Under the pieces are notes generated by a model. It searched no databases and had not been told where the DNA came from. It was given only the letters and a program-made list of their open reading frames with translations. Shown in pieces: positions 24,773-31,994 of a stretch of 64,000 nt of DNA; within the stretch, counting starts at the first letter, position 1; each line of letters opens with the position of its first letter. The DNA is taken from assembly GCA_017456055.1 (NCBI GenBank), contig JAFTKC010000012.1, positions 1 to 64,000 of the forward strand, read 5' to 3'. A program made the position numbers and the translations under genes. This stretch comes from Clostridia bacterium (GTDB lineage: Bacteria > Bacillota > Clostridia > Christensenellales > Borkfalkiaceae).

Positions 24773-25973
24773 TTTAAGTTTAATAGATAAATGCGAGCAA
24801 AGTTTAGCAGATAGTTATAAAATTTTAGAAGATATCGCACTTTTCAATCAAGAAAAAGTTCTAAAAGCATTTCAAAAAAACAAGATTGCTTTGCGTCATT
24901 TTGTTGGAACTTCAGGATATGGATATGGCGACGAAGGAAGAGAAACGTTAAATAAACTTTTTGCCGACGTATTTCAAGCAGAATCGGCAATTTGTTCTCC
25001 AAACATAGTTTCGGGCACGCATGCGCTTTCTCTTTGTTTATATGCCGTTTTACGCCCTGGTGATACTGCTTTGAGTATTACTGGCGAGCCTTACGACACC
25101 TTAAACGACGTTTTGTATGGAGAAGAAAACGGCTCGTTAAAAGATTACGGAATTAATTTCGATTGCGTTTCCTTAAAAAACGATAAAATTGATTATGAAA
25201 AAGTAGGGGAATATTTAAAAAACAATGCGCCCAAAATGATATATTTGCAAAGATCTAGGGGGTACGCTTGGAAAAAGGCGCTTTCAATTGAAGAAATAAA
25301 GCAAGCCGTTGATTTCGTTAAAAGTTTAGGTTTTGATGGTTGCATCATGCTTGACAACTGTTATGGTGAGTTTATAGAGAAAAAAGAGCCAACCGAGGTT
25401 GGTGTTAGTTTAATGGCTGGTTCAATGATAAAAAATCCGGGTGGTGGAATTGCACCAACCGGTGGATACGTTGCTGGGGACTCTAAATACGTTGATATGG
25501 TTTTTAATAGGCTAACTTCGCCGTCTATAGGTAGTGAAGTAGGCTCTTACGCTTATGGATATCAATATTTTTATCAAGGCTTATTTTTAGCACCTCACGT
25601 CGTATTGCAAGCCGTTAAGGGCTCAATGTTATGTTCGGCTGTTTTAACTGAATTAGGGTACAAAACTTCGCCTAAAGCATACGAACTTCCAACTGATATT
25701 ATAACTGAAATTGAGTTTGGCGATGAGAATAAACTTATTAAATTTATACAAAATGTGCAAAAGAATTCGCCCGTTGATAGCAACGTTGTAGCACTTCCGT
25801 GGGAAATGCCGGGGTATAATGATCAAGTTATTATGGCTGCAGGATGTTTCGTTCAAGGTTCTTCAATAGAATTGTCTGCAGATGCACCGATAAAACCGCC
25901 TTATATTGCATATTTCCAAGGCGGAATCACCTACGAGCACGTAAAAATTGCATTGAAAAACTTAGATTTATAA
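24765..25973 (+). CDS. Methionine-gamma-lyase-family PLP protein (aluminium-resistance family)
   Basis: This 402-residue PLP-fold protein belongs to the family once called aluminium resistance protein (Met_gamma_lyase, like Bacillus YnbB), common after miaA or hfq in Firmicutes. SGTHALSLCLYAVLRPGD and GEPYDTLNDVLYG are near residues 85-120, and the PLP lysine is expected in GSMIKNPGGGIAPTGGY near 225. The true substrate of the family is not established. It is the last gene of the miaB operon, overlapping miaA by 8 bases, and a terminator follows. Confidence 0.88.
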   Translation: MIDLSLIDKCEQSLADSYKILEDIALFNQEKVLKAFQKNKIALRHFVGTSGYGYGDEGRETLNKLFADVFQAESAICSPNIVSGTHALSLCLYAVLRPGDTALSITGEPYDTLNDVLYGEENGSLKDYGINFDCVSLKNDKIDYEKVGEYLKNNAPKMIYLQRSRGYAWKKALSIEEIKQAVDFVKSLGFDGCIMLDNCYGEFIEKKEPTEVGVSLMAGSMIKNPGGGIAPTGGYVAGDSKYVDMVFNRLTSPSIGSEVGSYAYGYQYFYQGLFLAPHVVLQAVKGSMLCSAVLTELGYKTSPKAYELPTDIITEIEFGDENKLIKFIQNVQKNSPVDSNVVALPWEMPGYNDQVIMAAGCFVQGSSIELSADAPIKPPYIAYFQGGITYEHVKIALKNLDL

Positions 25974-25997
25974 TCTAGATTTATATTTTGTGTAAGA

Positions 25998-26027
25998 GAA
26001 AAACTCCCAAAAATTTGGGAGTTTTTA
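25998..26027. terminator. Bidirectional terminator between the miaB operon and lexA
   Basis: The stem AAACTCCCAA/TTGGGAGTTT (26001-26010 with 26015-26024) is flanked by A and T runs. The lexA stop codon overlaps its right edge. It separates the rightward and leftward gene blocks. Confidence 0.85.
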
Positions 26028-26624
26028 AAATTTTCTAATTAAACCTTTAACCGTGCCTAAAATTGTGACGTCTGATTCGAAAATCATATCTTTCATAAAA
26101 TTATTTTCGGGGTGAAGAATAACTTTTCCGTTTTCTTTATAAAATCTTTTCACGGTTGCAGAATCGTCGATTAGTGCAACCACGATTTCGCCTGAATATG
26201 CGTAATTTTGTTTTTTAACTATAATTATGTCTCTATTGTATATTCCTGCGTTAATCATACTATCGCCTTTAACTCTAAGGGCAAAACAATCATTTAAATT
26301 AGAAAAATCAGCGGGAAGTGGACAATATCCTTCTAAATTTTCTACAGCGAAAATTGGAGTTCCTGCAGTTATTGTTCCAATTAGTGGAACACTACTTACG
26401 TTTTTAGTTTTCGGTAGGGAAATTGCACGATTTTTTGATGGTGATTTTTCAATTAAACCAGATTTTCTTAGCTCTTCCAGGTAAGAAAAAGCAGTTGCCG
26501 TTGACTTTATATTACATTTATTGCATATTTCTCTTACTGAAGGGGGGAAACCATTGTCTTCAATAAATTCTTGTGTAAAATCGTATACTTGTTGTAGTTT
26601 TTCTTTTTTTTCTTCTTTTTTCAT
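26025..26624 (-). CDS. lexA: SOS repressor LexA
   Basis: LexA represses the DNA-damage regulon and is inactivated by RecA-stimulated self-cleavage. The 199 residues have an N-terminal winged helix (about 1-70), the Ala87-Gly88 cleavage site in TITAGTP, the nucleophile Ser122 in GDSMINAG and the Lys159 base in ATVKRF. Length is normal. The ATG has no Shine-Dalgarno sequence; its predicted transcription start falls on the start codon. An SOS box overlaps the -35, so the gene is autoregulated. Confidence 0.96.
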   Translation of the reverse strand: MKKEEKKEKLQQVYDFTQEFIEDNGFPPSVREICNKCNIKSTATAFSYLEELRKSGLIEKSPSKNRAISLPKTKNVSSVPLIGTITAGTPIFAVENLEGYCPLPADFSNLNDCFALRVKGDSMINAGIYNRDIIIVKKQNYAYSGEIVVALIDDSATVKRFYKENGKVILHPENNFMKDMIFESDVTILGTVKGLIRKF

Positions 26625-26630
26625 ACTTAA

Positions 26631-26659
26631 AATATATCATAATTATAAAAAATTGTCAA
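26631..26659 (-). promoter_or_regulatory. lexA promoter
   Basis: On the minus strand TTGACA (26654-26659) and TATATT (26631-26636) have a 17-base spacer. Six bases separate the -10 from the ATG. The LexA box overlaps the upstream edge of the -35. Confidence 0.75.
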
Positions 26660-26670
26660 ACAAACGTTCG
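26657..26670 (-). promoter_or_regulatory. LexA (SOS) operator
   Basis: The minus strand reads CGAAC-GTTT-GTTTG, one base off the Gram-positive SOS box CGAACNNNNGTTCG. It overlaps the -35 of lexA. It lies about 18 bases upstream of the divergent promoter of the 55-residue gene and might affect that too. Confidence 0.8.
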
Positions 26671-26687
26671 TTTTTTATAAAAACCAT

Positions 26688-26716
26688 TTTACATATATTA
26701 AAATTTGTGCTAATAT
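26688..26716 (+). promoter_or_regulatory. Promoter of the small cysteine-rich protein gene
   Basis: TTTACA (26688-26693) and TAATAT (26711-26716) have a 17-base spacer and lead into an AAGGAG ribosome-binding site. Confidence 0.55.
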
Positions 26717-26738
26717 ATTAATAAGGAGTGAAAAAGTT

Positions 26739-26906
26739 ATGGATAAAGAAAAAGATTTACTAAATCCTTGTGTTGAAGAAGATGATTCTTGCGATTTAGA
26801 TCCAAAAAAGATTTGTGATAGTTGTGGCAAATGTATTGAAATCGATAAAAATTATAAGATTATAAAAATCACCAAAATTATTGAAGACGAAAATGCCGAT
26901 ATTTAA
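26739..26906 (+). CDS. Small cysteine-rich acidic protein, 55 residues
   Basis: The protein has an acidic N-terminal half with CVEEDDSCDLDP, then a four-cysteine-type knuckle CDSCGKCIE at residues 26-34 and a basic/hydrophobic tail. Similar tiny proteins with a DP-K-CD-C--C core occur in Firmicutes as I recall; their role is unknown. Cysteine spacing suggests zinc binding. AAGGAG lies 9 bases before the ATG, a promoter precedes it and a terminator follows, so it is a real single-gene unit between lexA and the recombinase. Confidence 0.75.
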   Translation: MDKEKDLLNPCVEEDDSCDLDPKKICDSCGKCIEIDKNYKIIKITKIIEDENADI

Positions 26907-26910
26907 AAAA

Positions 26911-26940
26911 GAAAATGTAGCGAAGTCGCTACATTTTTTT
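26911..26940. terminator. Bidirectional terminator
   Basis: The stem AATGTAGCGA/TCGCTACATT is flanked by A and T runs. It ends the small plus-strand gene and the minus-strand recombinase gene, which stops at 26953. Confidence 0.85.
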
Positions 26941-26952
26941 GCTGTATAGGAA

Positions 26953-28014
26953 TTAATTGTTGTTGTCGGGGGAAATAGTTAATCCTAGCCCGGCTTTTTT
27001 TCTTATATCTTCAGTAATTGCTGCGTAATGGCGTTTAGTAGTATTAACGTCTTTATGACCTAAACAGTCGGCAACTACGTAGATATCGTTAGTTTGTCTA
27101 TATAAATTAGTGCCGAACGTACTTCGTAGTTTATGAGGGGAAATTTTCTTGAGTGGGGAAATGATTCTCGCATATTTTTTTACAAGATCTTGTACCGTTC
27201 TAGTGCTAATTCTTTTGTATTGCAAAGATAGGAAAAAAGCATTTTCGCCGTCGGGAACCTTTTTATCGTTCGTTCTTTGATTATAATAGTCGGTTAATGC
27301 TTGTAAAACTTGATTATTGTAATATAAAACAGCGCGATTTCCGCCTTTTCTAGTGACTACAAAACTATTATTTTTGAAGTCAAAATCGTCTAAATTTAAG
27401 CCAACTAATTCGCTAATACGTATACCTGTGCCTAAAAATAGGGTAATGATAGCCGTATCTCTAAGCATAGTTGAGTTGTGAAATGCTTTTTGTTTTTTAG
27501 TTAGACCGTCGCCATTTTTAACAACGTATAAAATGTCTCCAATTTCATCAACTTTTTCATTTGTTTCAAGCCTAATAATCTCTTTTTCGTGAATTTTTGG
27601 CATAGAAACCTTTGATGGGGTGTTGGCGGGAAGTTGATTTTTGTTAAAATAATACTTGTAAAAAGCGCGTAGGGTAGAAAGTTTTCTTGCTTTTCCAGTT
27701 TCTGTACATCTACAAAACTTGCCGTTTAACTCGTATCTGCTTAAAAAACTTAAAAAATATTCAAAATCACTCGCTTCTAATTTTGCCAAATCGTCAAGAG
27801 AAATCTCTTGGATTTTTTTATCTTTAAACACTTTACTGGTTAAAAAAGTGTAAAAAATCCTTAAATCATACGCATAGTTTAGCCTTGATAGAGAAGAAGT
27901 TCTTGGCTCAACGCCAACAAAGAAGTCTTGAACGTAATAGGGTAGCGTTTCAACAATTTCGTCTGTTCGACGTATACAAGATAAATCTCTTTCTTCATAA
28001 TAACTCTTTTTCAT
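26953..28014 (-). CDS. Tyrosine recombinase, XerS-like
   Basis: This 353-residue tyrosine recombinase has an N-terminal SAM-like arm-binding domain (about 20-130) and a catalytic domain with Arg199 (GTGIRISEL), Lys223 (TRKGGNR), His294 and Arg297 (SPHKLRSTF), His320 (CLGHKD) and the nucleophile Tyr330 (KRHY). All catalytic residues are intact. XerC/XerD are about 300 residues; this length and the segment before MLRDTAIITLFLGTGIR resemble the streptococcal XerS, which acts alone at a dif site next to its own gene. A dif-like repeat lies 212 bases upstream. The ATG has no Shine-Dalgarno sequence. A phage-type integrase is less likely, since no element boundaries are seen. Confidence 0.85.
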   Translation of the reverse strand: MKKSYYEERDLSCIRRTDEIVETLPYYVQDFFVGVEPRTSSLSRLNYAYDLRIFYTFLTSKVFKDKKIQEISLDDLAKLEASDFEYFLSFLSRYELNGKFCRCTETGKARKLSTLRAFYKYYFNKNQLPANTPSKVSMPKIHEKEIIRLETNEKVDEIGDILYVVKNGDGLTKKQKAFHNSTMLRDTAIITLFLGTGIRISELVGLNLDDFDFKNNSFVVTRKGGNRAVLYYNNQVLQALTDYYNQRTNDKKVPDGENAFFLSLQYKRISTRTVQDLVKKYARIISPLKKISPHKLRSTFGTNLYRQTNDIYVVADCLGHKDVNTTKRHYAAITEDIRKKAGLGLTISPDNNN

Positions 28015-28020
28015 ACTAGT

Positions 28021-28049
28021 ATTATATAACTTTTACGCATAGTTGTAAA
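28021..28049 (-). promoter_or_regulatory. Promoter of the XerS-like gene, overlapping a dif half-site
   Basis: On the minus strand TTTACA (28044-28049) and TATAAT (28021-28026) have a 17-base spacer, and the -10 ends 6 bases before the ATG. The spacer contains the 13-base sequence TTTTACGCATAGT (plus strand 28031-28043), identical to the right arm of the dif-like site. Binding of the recombinase here could repress its own gene. Confidence 0.7.
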
Positions 28050-28264
28050 GGGAAAATGAAAATTTAGCATATAAAAATGTTTTATTTTGAACAAATTGCT
28101 TTGATAATGGGGAAATATAAAAAGTATAGTATCAAAATGTGTAAATAAACACTACAATATCACAAGCTTTTTACTAATTTTTTTAATAGGGCATACAATA
28201 TCAAAAGCAAAGACACATACATACAACTATTCGCAAAACACGGCTTTTACGCATAGTAAAGGGG
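28030..28264. repeat. Pair of 21-23-base repeats upstream of the recombinase
   Basis: CTTTTACGCATAG followed by TAAAGGG occurs at 28030-28052 and again at 28244-28264 in the same orientation. The copies differ by a 3-base insertion. Each is itself an inverted repeat, CTTTTAC with GTAAAGG, with an 8-base or 5-base spacer. A shorter direct repeat, TACAATATCAMAAGC, occurs at 28153-28167 and 28194-28208. No gene is visible in 28050-28498. Confidence 0.65.
28226..28257. other. Candidate dif (Xer recombination) site
   Basis: ACTATTCGCAAAA (28226-28238) and TTTTACGCATAGT (28245-28257) are inverted arms matching at 11 of 13 positions, separated by the 6-base centre CACGGC. This 13-6-13 form is that of a tyrosine-recombinase core site, with AAAA and TTTT bordering the centre as I recall for streptococcal difSL. 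It lies just upstream of the XerS-like gene and at the point where gene direction reverses. Function is inferred. Confidence 0.6.
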
Positions 28265-28440
28265 TTGTTTTAATATTTAGGAAGAGGTTTGTAATGTTTT
28301 TTATAATTTGTTTTGCTTTTTGGTTTGGTATAAATTACTTATAATTTTTTGAATTATCTTGATTATTATTTTTCTTTTATTTATCTAGTGTTTTACAATT
28401 TGATTATGTTTAATAAACTTATATTAATTTTGTTATCGCC

Positions 28441-28469
28441 TTGACAAGACTTCTTATATATTGTATAAT
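28441..28469 (+). promoter_or_regulatory. Promoter of the PadR-membrane fusion gene
   Basis: TTGACA (28441-28446) and TATAAT (28464-28469) have a 17-base spacer, close to consensus. The leader carries TTGGAGAAAA 6 bases before the ATG. Confidence 0.85.
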
Positions 28470-28498
28470 TTCATATATAAAGATTTGGAGAAAATCAA

Positions 28499-29779
28499 AT
28501 GGAAGAAAAAAGTAAAATTAGTAGTGACTTAATTCGTGGTCATATTGACACTATTATTCTATATAGTTTGATGGATTCTGATAAATTTGCTCAACAAATC
28601 AGTGATTTTATTGATGAAAAAAGCGAAAAAAAGTATCAAATCAATCAAGCAACCCTTTATAGTTCGTTAAAAAGGCTTGAAAACCTTAAATACGTATCTT
28701 CATATTGGTATGACGTTGACGATGGTAGACGAAAATTCTTTAAAATTACCGATCTTGGTAAAAGTGTTGTAAATGATAATTTATCTAGTTGGACTGAATC
28801 TCGAGTAATTATAGATAAATTGATGGGATGCTCATATACTCCAAGTGTTTTTGTTTCACATAAAGAGTTTCAAAAAAGTGATGAAATTACTAGCGAAATT
28901 AAAATTGAATCAACTGAAATTAAAGAAGATAAACCTCAAGTTGATTTAACTCAAGAATCAAAGGAAAATTCTCAAAAAGAAGGCTTAAATAATAATGAAG
29001 TTAATTCAAGATTCACTTCACCTTTCACCCAATCTCCTTACGTGGAAGAAAAACCAGATCTTAACTTTAGAAGCGTTCTTAACGGTTTAATAAAAAGTGC
29101 GGAAAAATTGACTCAAAAGGACAAGGACGTCGCTAAGAAAGAAATGATTGATTTATCGGCTAAGATTAAGTCAGAGCCTGAAGTTCTTGACGAGCCGATT
29201 ATTGCTAAGTTTAACGAAACGATAAAAACTAGATCCTACACTTCGAAAGAGCCTACTACTCCTATTAAGACAGATTTTAACTCTTTAATCGAAGAAAACG
29301 CTCTTGATGGATATAAGATTAGAGTGTCAACTAAGAATTCATCTAAAAACGTCGGCAATTTGCTAGTTAATAAGTTGAGTTTCTTTACAACTTTATTTTT
29401 CATCCTTGTTCCTATCATTGAAATTACACTCGTAGGTCTGATTACTCAATTACCTATATTTTCTAACGTCGTTTCACTTGTCTTTATGGGACTTAACGTG
29501 GCTTCACTCATAGTTAGTGCTATATTATATTTAACTAATAAACATAAAACGGCAAACAAAATTATAACCTATGATAGAGTTTTAACTTCGGCGATAATCG
29601 TGTTTAATTTGTTTTTACTGATTTTTGCCTTAAATTTCACACTTAACGTTGATTTAACGCAAACATTAAACCTTATTTCATACGTGCTCTTGCCCGTGCT
29701 TTTAAGCGTTAATTTAGTCGTTTATTTCTTTATTGAAAATTTATTATTCAAATCTAAAAGATTTTTAGTTAAAAGTTAG
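28499..29779 (+). CDS. PadR-type regulator with C-terminal membrane domain
   Basis: This 426-residue protein is an unusual combination. Residues about 10-105 form a PadR winged helix (LIRGHIDTIILYSLM, INQATLYSSLKRLENLKYVSSYW, DDGRRKFFKITDLGK). Residues about 110-285 are a charged, probably disordered linker. Residues about 290-415 hold four membrane helices. Classical PadR proteins are short and soluble. The protein is therefore likely a membrane-tethered transcription factor that might sense envelope or membrane state. It has its own strong promoter and a terminator, and stands alone between the dif-like region and rluB. Its target genes are unknown. Confidence 0.8.
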   Translation: MEEKSKISSDLIRGHIDTIILYSLMDSDKFAQQISDFIDEKSEKKYQINQATLYSSLKRLENLKYVSSYWYDVDDGRRKFFKITDLGKSVVNDNLSSWTESRVIIDKLMGCSYTPSVFVSHKEFQKSDEITSEIKIESTEIKEDKPQVDLTQESKENSQKEGLNNNEVNSRFTSPFTQSPYVEEKPDLNFRSVLNGLIKSAEKLTQKDKDVAKKEMIDLSAKIKSEPEVLDEPIIAKFNETIKTRSYTSKEPTTPIKTDFNSLIEENALDGYKIRVSTKNSSKNVGNLLVNKLSFFTTLFFILVPIIEITLVGLITQLPIFSNVVSLVFMGLNVASLIVSAILYLTNKHKTANKIITYDRVLTSAIIVFNLFLLIFALNFTLNVDLTQTLNLISYVLLPVLLSVNLVVYFFIENLLFKSKRFLVKS

Positions 29780-29784
29780 AAACC

Positions 29785-29820
29785 AAAAAAAAGCCTATCA
29801 AATTGATAGGCTTTTTTTTA
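29785..29820. terminator. Bidirectional terminator between the PadR gene and rluB
   Basis: The stem AAGCCTATCA/TGATAGGCTT is flanked by runs of A and T on both sides. The rluB stop codon overlaps its right edge. Confidence 0.88.
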
Positions 29821-30522
29821 TAAGTTAATTAAGTAATTTATTTCTTCAGGACGAAGTTTTCTAACTTCACCACGATTTAACCCGGTTAACGCTAAATCAC
29901 CAATTTTAATTCTTTTTAGAAAATCTACGTTATTTCCAACCGATTCAAACATTTTTCTTATCTGTCTATTTCTGCCTTCAGTAATAGTTATGTGTAGTTT
30001 TGAGCCAGTTTTATTAGTTTCTATTAGATGAATATTACATTTTTTTGTTTTTACACCGTCTATATAAACGCCCGAACGAAGTTTATTTAGATCGTCGTAA
30101 GAAACAGGCTTTTCCGTTTTAACAAGATAAGTTTTTGGAATTTCGTTTTTCGGGTGCGTTAATTTAAAGGTTAGTTCGCCGTCGTTTGTTAAAATTAAGA
30201 GTCCTTCGGTGTCATAGTCAAGCCTTCCAACCGGGAAAACTCTTTTGCTTGTTGGTGGCATTAAATCTAGTACGGTTTTTCTACCTTTATCATCTTTTGC
30301 CGTGCAAATATAGCCTTTTGGCTTATTCATAATAAAGTATTCGTAGGTTTTAACGACGTTTATAGTTTGTCCTGCAACGCTAACTAGGTCTACTCCAACT
30401 TTAACTTCGTCACCTAAGTCACATACTTTTCCGTTGATTTTTACTTTTTTTTCTTCAATTAGTTTGTCTGCAGCGCGCCTTGATGCGATTCCACTTTCAG
30501 CAATAAATTTGTTAATTCTCAT
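29818..30522 (-). CDS. rluB: Ribosomal large-subunit pseudouridine synthase (RluB/RsuA family)
   Basis: This 234-residue enzyme has an N-terminal S4 RNA-binding domain (MRINKFIAESGIASRRAADKL) and a pseudouridine synthase domain with GRLDYDTEGLLILTNDGE, whose Asp is catalytic, near residue 100. The C-terminal motif EGRNRQIRKM is also present. The position next to the scpA/scpB/dac group matches Bacillus YpuL/RluB, which modifies 23S rRNA. A 16S-acting RsuA role cannot be excluded. TTAAGGA lies 10 bases before the ATG, with TATAAT about 35 bases upstream. Confidence 0.93.
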   Translation of the reverse strand: MRINKFIAESGIASRRAADKLIEEKKVKINGKVCDLGDEVKVGVDLVSVAGQTINVVKTYEYFIMNKPKGYICTAKDDKGRKTVLDLMPPTSKRVFPVGRLDYDTEGLLILTNDGELTFKLTHPKNEIPKTYLVKTEKPVSYDDLNKLRSGVYIDGVKTKKCNIHLIETNKTGSKLHITITEGRNRQIRKMFESVGNNVDFLKRIKIGDLALTGLNRGEVRKLRPEEINYLINL

Positions 30523-30547
30523 AATATAGTAATCCTTAATTTTCGTA

Positions 30548-31606
30548 CTATATTATAGTATATATTTTTTCGGTAAAAATCAAGTTATTTTCACAAAAAA
30601 ATTTAATTAAACCAATTTCGTTGTTTGAAAAGTCGCTTAAATATGAAGGATATTCGTATTCTATTCGTAGATTTTTATATTCGTTTTCTGTTAACGGCAA
30701 AATCACGTCGTTTTTTATTGTTATAGCGATTTTACCGCGTTCGCTATCAATAAAGTCTAAAATATTATCACTTTCTAGAACGTTATAAGCCTTATAATCG
30801 TTAAAACAATTGCTTAATAAGGTCTTTGATCTTTCAAACATTGGTGGACAATTTAATACGACGGAAATTAATTCTAAACCATTTCTTTCGCAACTACTAA
30901 CTAAACATCTTCCCGCTTTTTTCGTAAAACCAGTCTTTATACCCGTTGAGCCTTCAAACTCTTTTAACATTTTATTTTTATTGAATAGAACTCTATTAAA
31001 TTCTCTCGTGGTAAAAGGAATTTCAATTTTTTTAGTACTGACGATTTGCTTAAAAATTGGATTTTTTAACGCATAACTTGAAATGATTGCTAAATCATAA
31101 GCCGTTGTATAATGATTATCATCGTGTAGTCCGTGTGGATTTGTGAAATTACTTTCAATAGCGCCAATTTTTTTTGCCATTTTATTCATTAATTCTGCAA
31201 AATTTTTAATTGAGCCCGAACAATGCGTGGCCAAAGTGATGGCACAATCGTTTCCAGATCTTAACATTAAGCCGTAAAGTAAATCCATTACGCTTAACTT
31301 TTCGCCTTCTTCTAGGTATATGCTTGAGCCTTCTATTCCAGTCGTTTCTTTTTTGATAGTGACAATATCGTTAATATTACAGTTTTCAATAACAACGATT
31401 GCTGTTAAAATTTTATTTGTTCTTGCCATATATTTTTTTTCATATGCGTTGTTTTGATAGAGTATTCTATTAGTTCTTGAATCTATAACTATTTCGCTAC
31501 ATTTGTTTGAAAATTCATCCTTGTTTTGCGCATATACGTTTACGTGTGTATGTGATAAAATTGCAAGAACGAATAGCATTGCTATAATTTTATATATCTT
31601 TTTCAC
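30548..31606 (-). CDS. DacB-like D-alanyl-D-alanine carboxypeptidase, catalytic Ser replaced by Arg
   Basis: This 352-residue protein of the S11 family has a signal peptide (about 1-27). SGN (116-118) and KTG (223-225) are present. The SxxK motif should read STTK in MASTTKIMTA, but here it is MARTNKILTA, with Arg62 at the position of the nucleophile (codon AGA, 31421-31423). Lys65 remains. As written the enzyme cannot acylate, so it may be a substrate-binding or regulatory paralogue. The position beside ytfJ, scpB and rluB matches spore cortex DacB. The sequence is otherwise conserved with no frameshift. A single-base error (AGA for AGT or AGC) must be excluded. A complete paralogue lies at 36120-37295. 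Confidence 0.88.
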   Translation of the reverse strand: MKKIYKIIAMLFVLAILSHTHVNVYAQNKDEFSNKCSEIVIDSRTNRILYQNNAYEKKYMARTNKILTAIVVIENCNINDIVTIKKETTGIEGSSIYLEEGEKLSVMDLLYGLMLRSGNDCAITLATHCSGSIKNFAELMNKMAKKIGAIESNFTNPHGLHDDNHYTTAYDLAIISSYALKNPIFKQIVSTKKIEIPFTTREFNRVLFNKNKMLKEFEGSTGIKTGFTKKAGRCLVSSCERNGLELISVVLNCPPMFERSKTLLSNCFNDYKAYNVLESDNILDFIDSERGKIAITIKNDVILPLTENEYKNLRIEYEYPSYLSDFSNNEIGLIKFFCENNLIFTEKIYTII

Positions 31607-31994
31607 TTCTATTTTCCTTGAGAATTGTTTCAGTTAAATTTTTAATTAAATCGCTTGCTTTATCAATCACTCCATCGTACTTATTTGATGAAACTGACAA
31701 AACTTTATATTCTTCTTCACTTTTATTTTTTACTAAAAATGCACATGGTTTAATAGATACAACCGAGCCGTTTCCAGCAGAAAACGGCAAGTCTTCACCT
31801 TTATTAAAAAAAGAGACTTTTCCATATTCACCACCGCCAGTAATTAAACACAAAGTGACTTTTGCAACGGGAATTATAACGTTGTTTTCACTTTCTATAG
31901 GCGAGCCTATAACCGTGTTTATATCAACGATATCAGTTAAATTTTGCATTAAATTCGAGATTGTTTGATTTATTCTATTAGATTTTTCTTTCAT
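31590..31994 (-). CDS. ytfJ: Spore protein YtfJ (GerW family)
   Basis: This 134-residue member of the GerW/YtfJ family is a spore protein linked to germination. The family pattern is visible in IIPVAKVTLCLITGGGEYG, then GNGSVVSIKPCAFLVKN. The usual glycine-rich stretch before the second motif is short here. It overlaps ytfI upstream by 17 bases and the DacB-like gene downstream by 17 bases, so the three are translated from one message. In Bacillus ytfJ is a forespore gene, and the operon promoter here looks sigma-G-like. Confidence 0.88.
   Translation of the reverse strand: MKEKSNRINQTISNLMQNLTDIVDINTVIGSPIESENNVIIPVAKVTLCLITGGGEYGKVSFFNKGEDLPFSAGNGSVVSIKPCAFLVKNKSEEEYKVLSVSSNKYDGVIDKASDLIKNLTETILKENRSEKDI

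Noticed and set aside
26953..28014. Phage or transposon integrase
   Set aside because: No tRNA target, no att pair around a cargo region and no other mobile genes were seen; length and context fit a XerS-type resolvase better.
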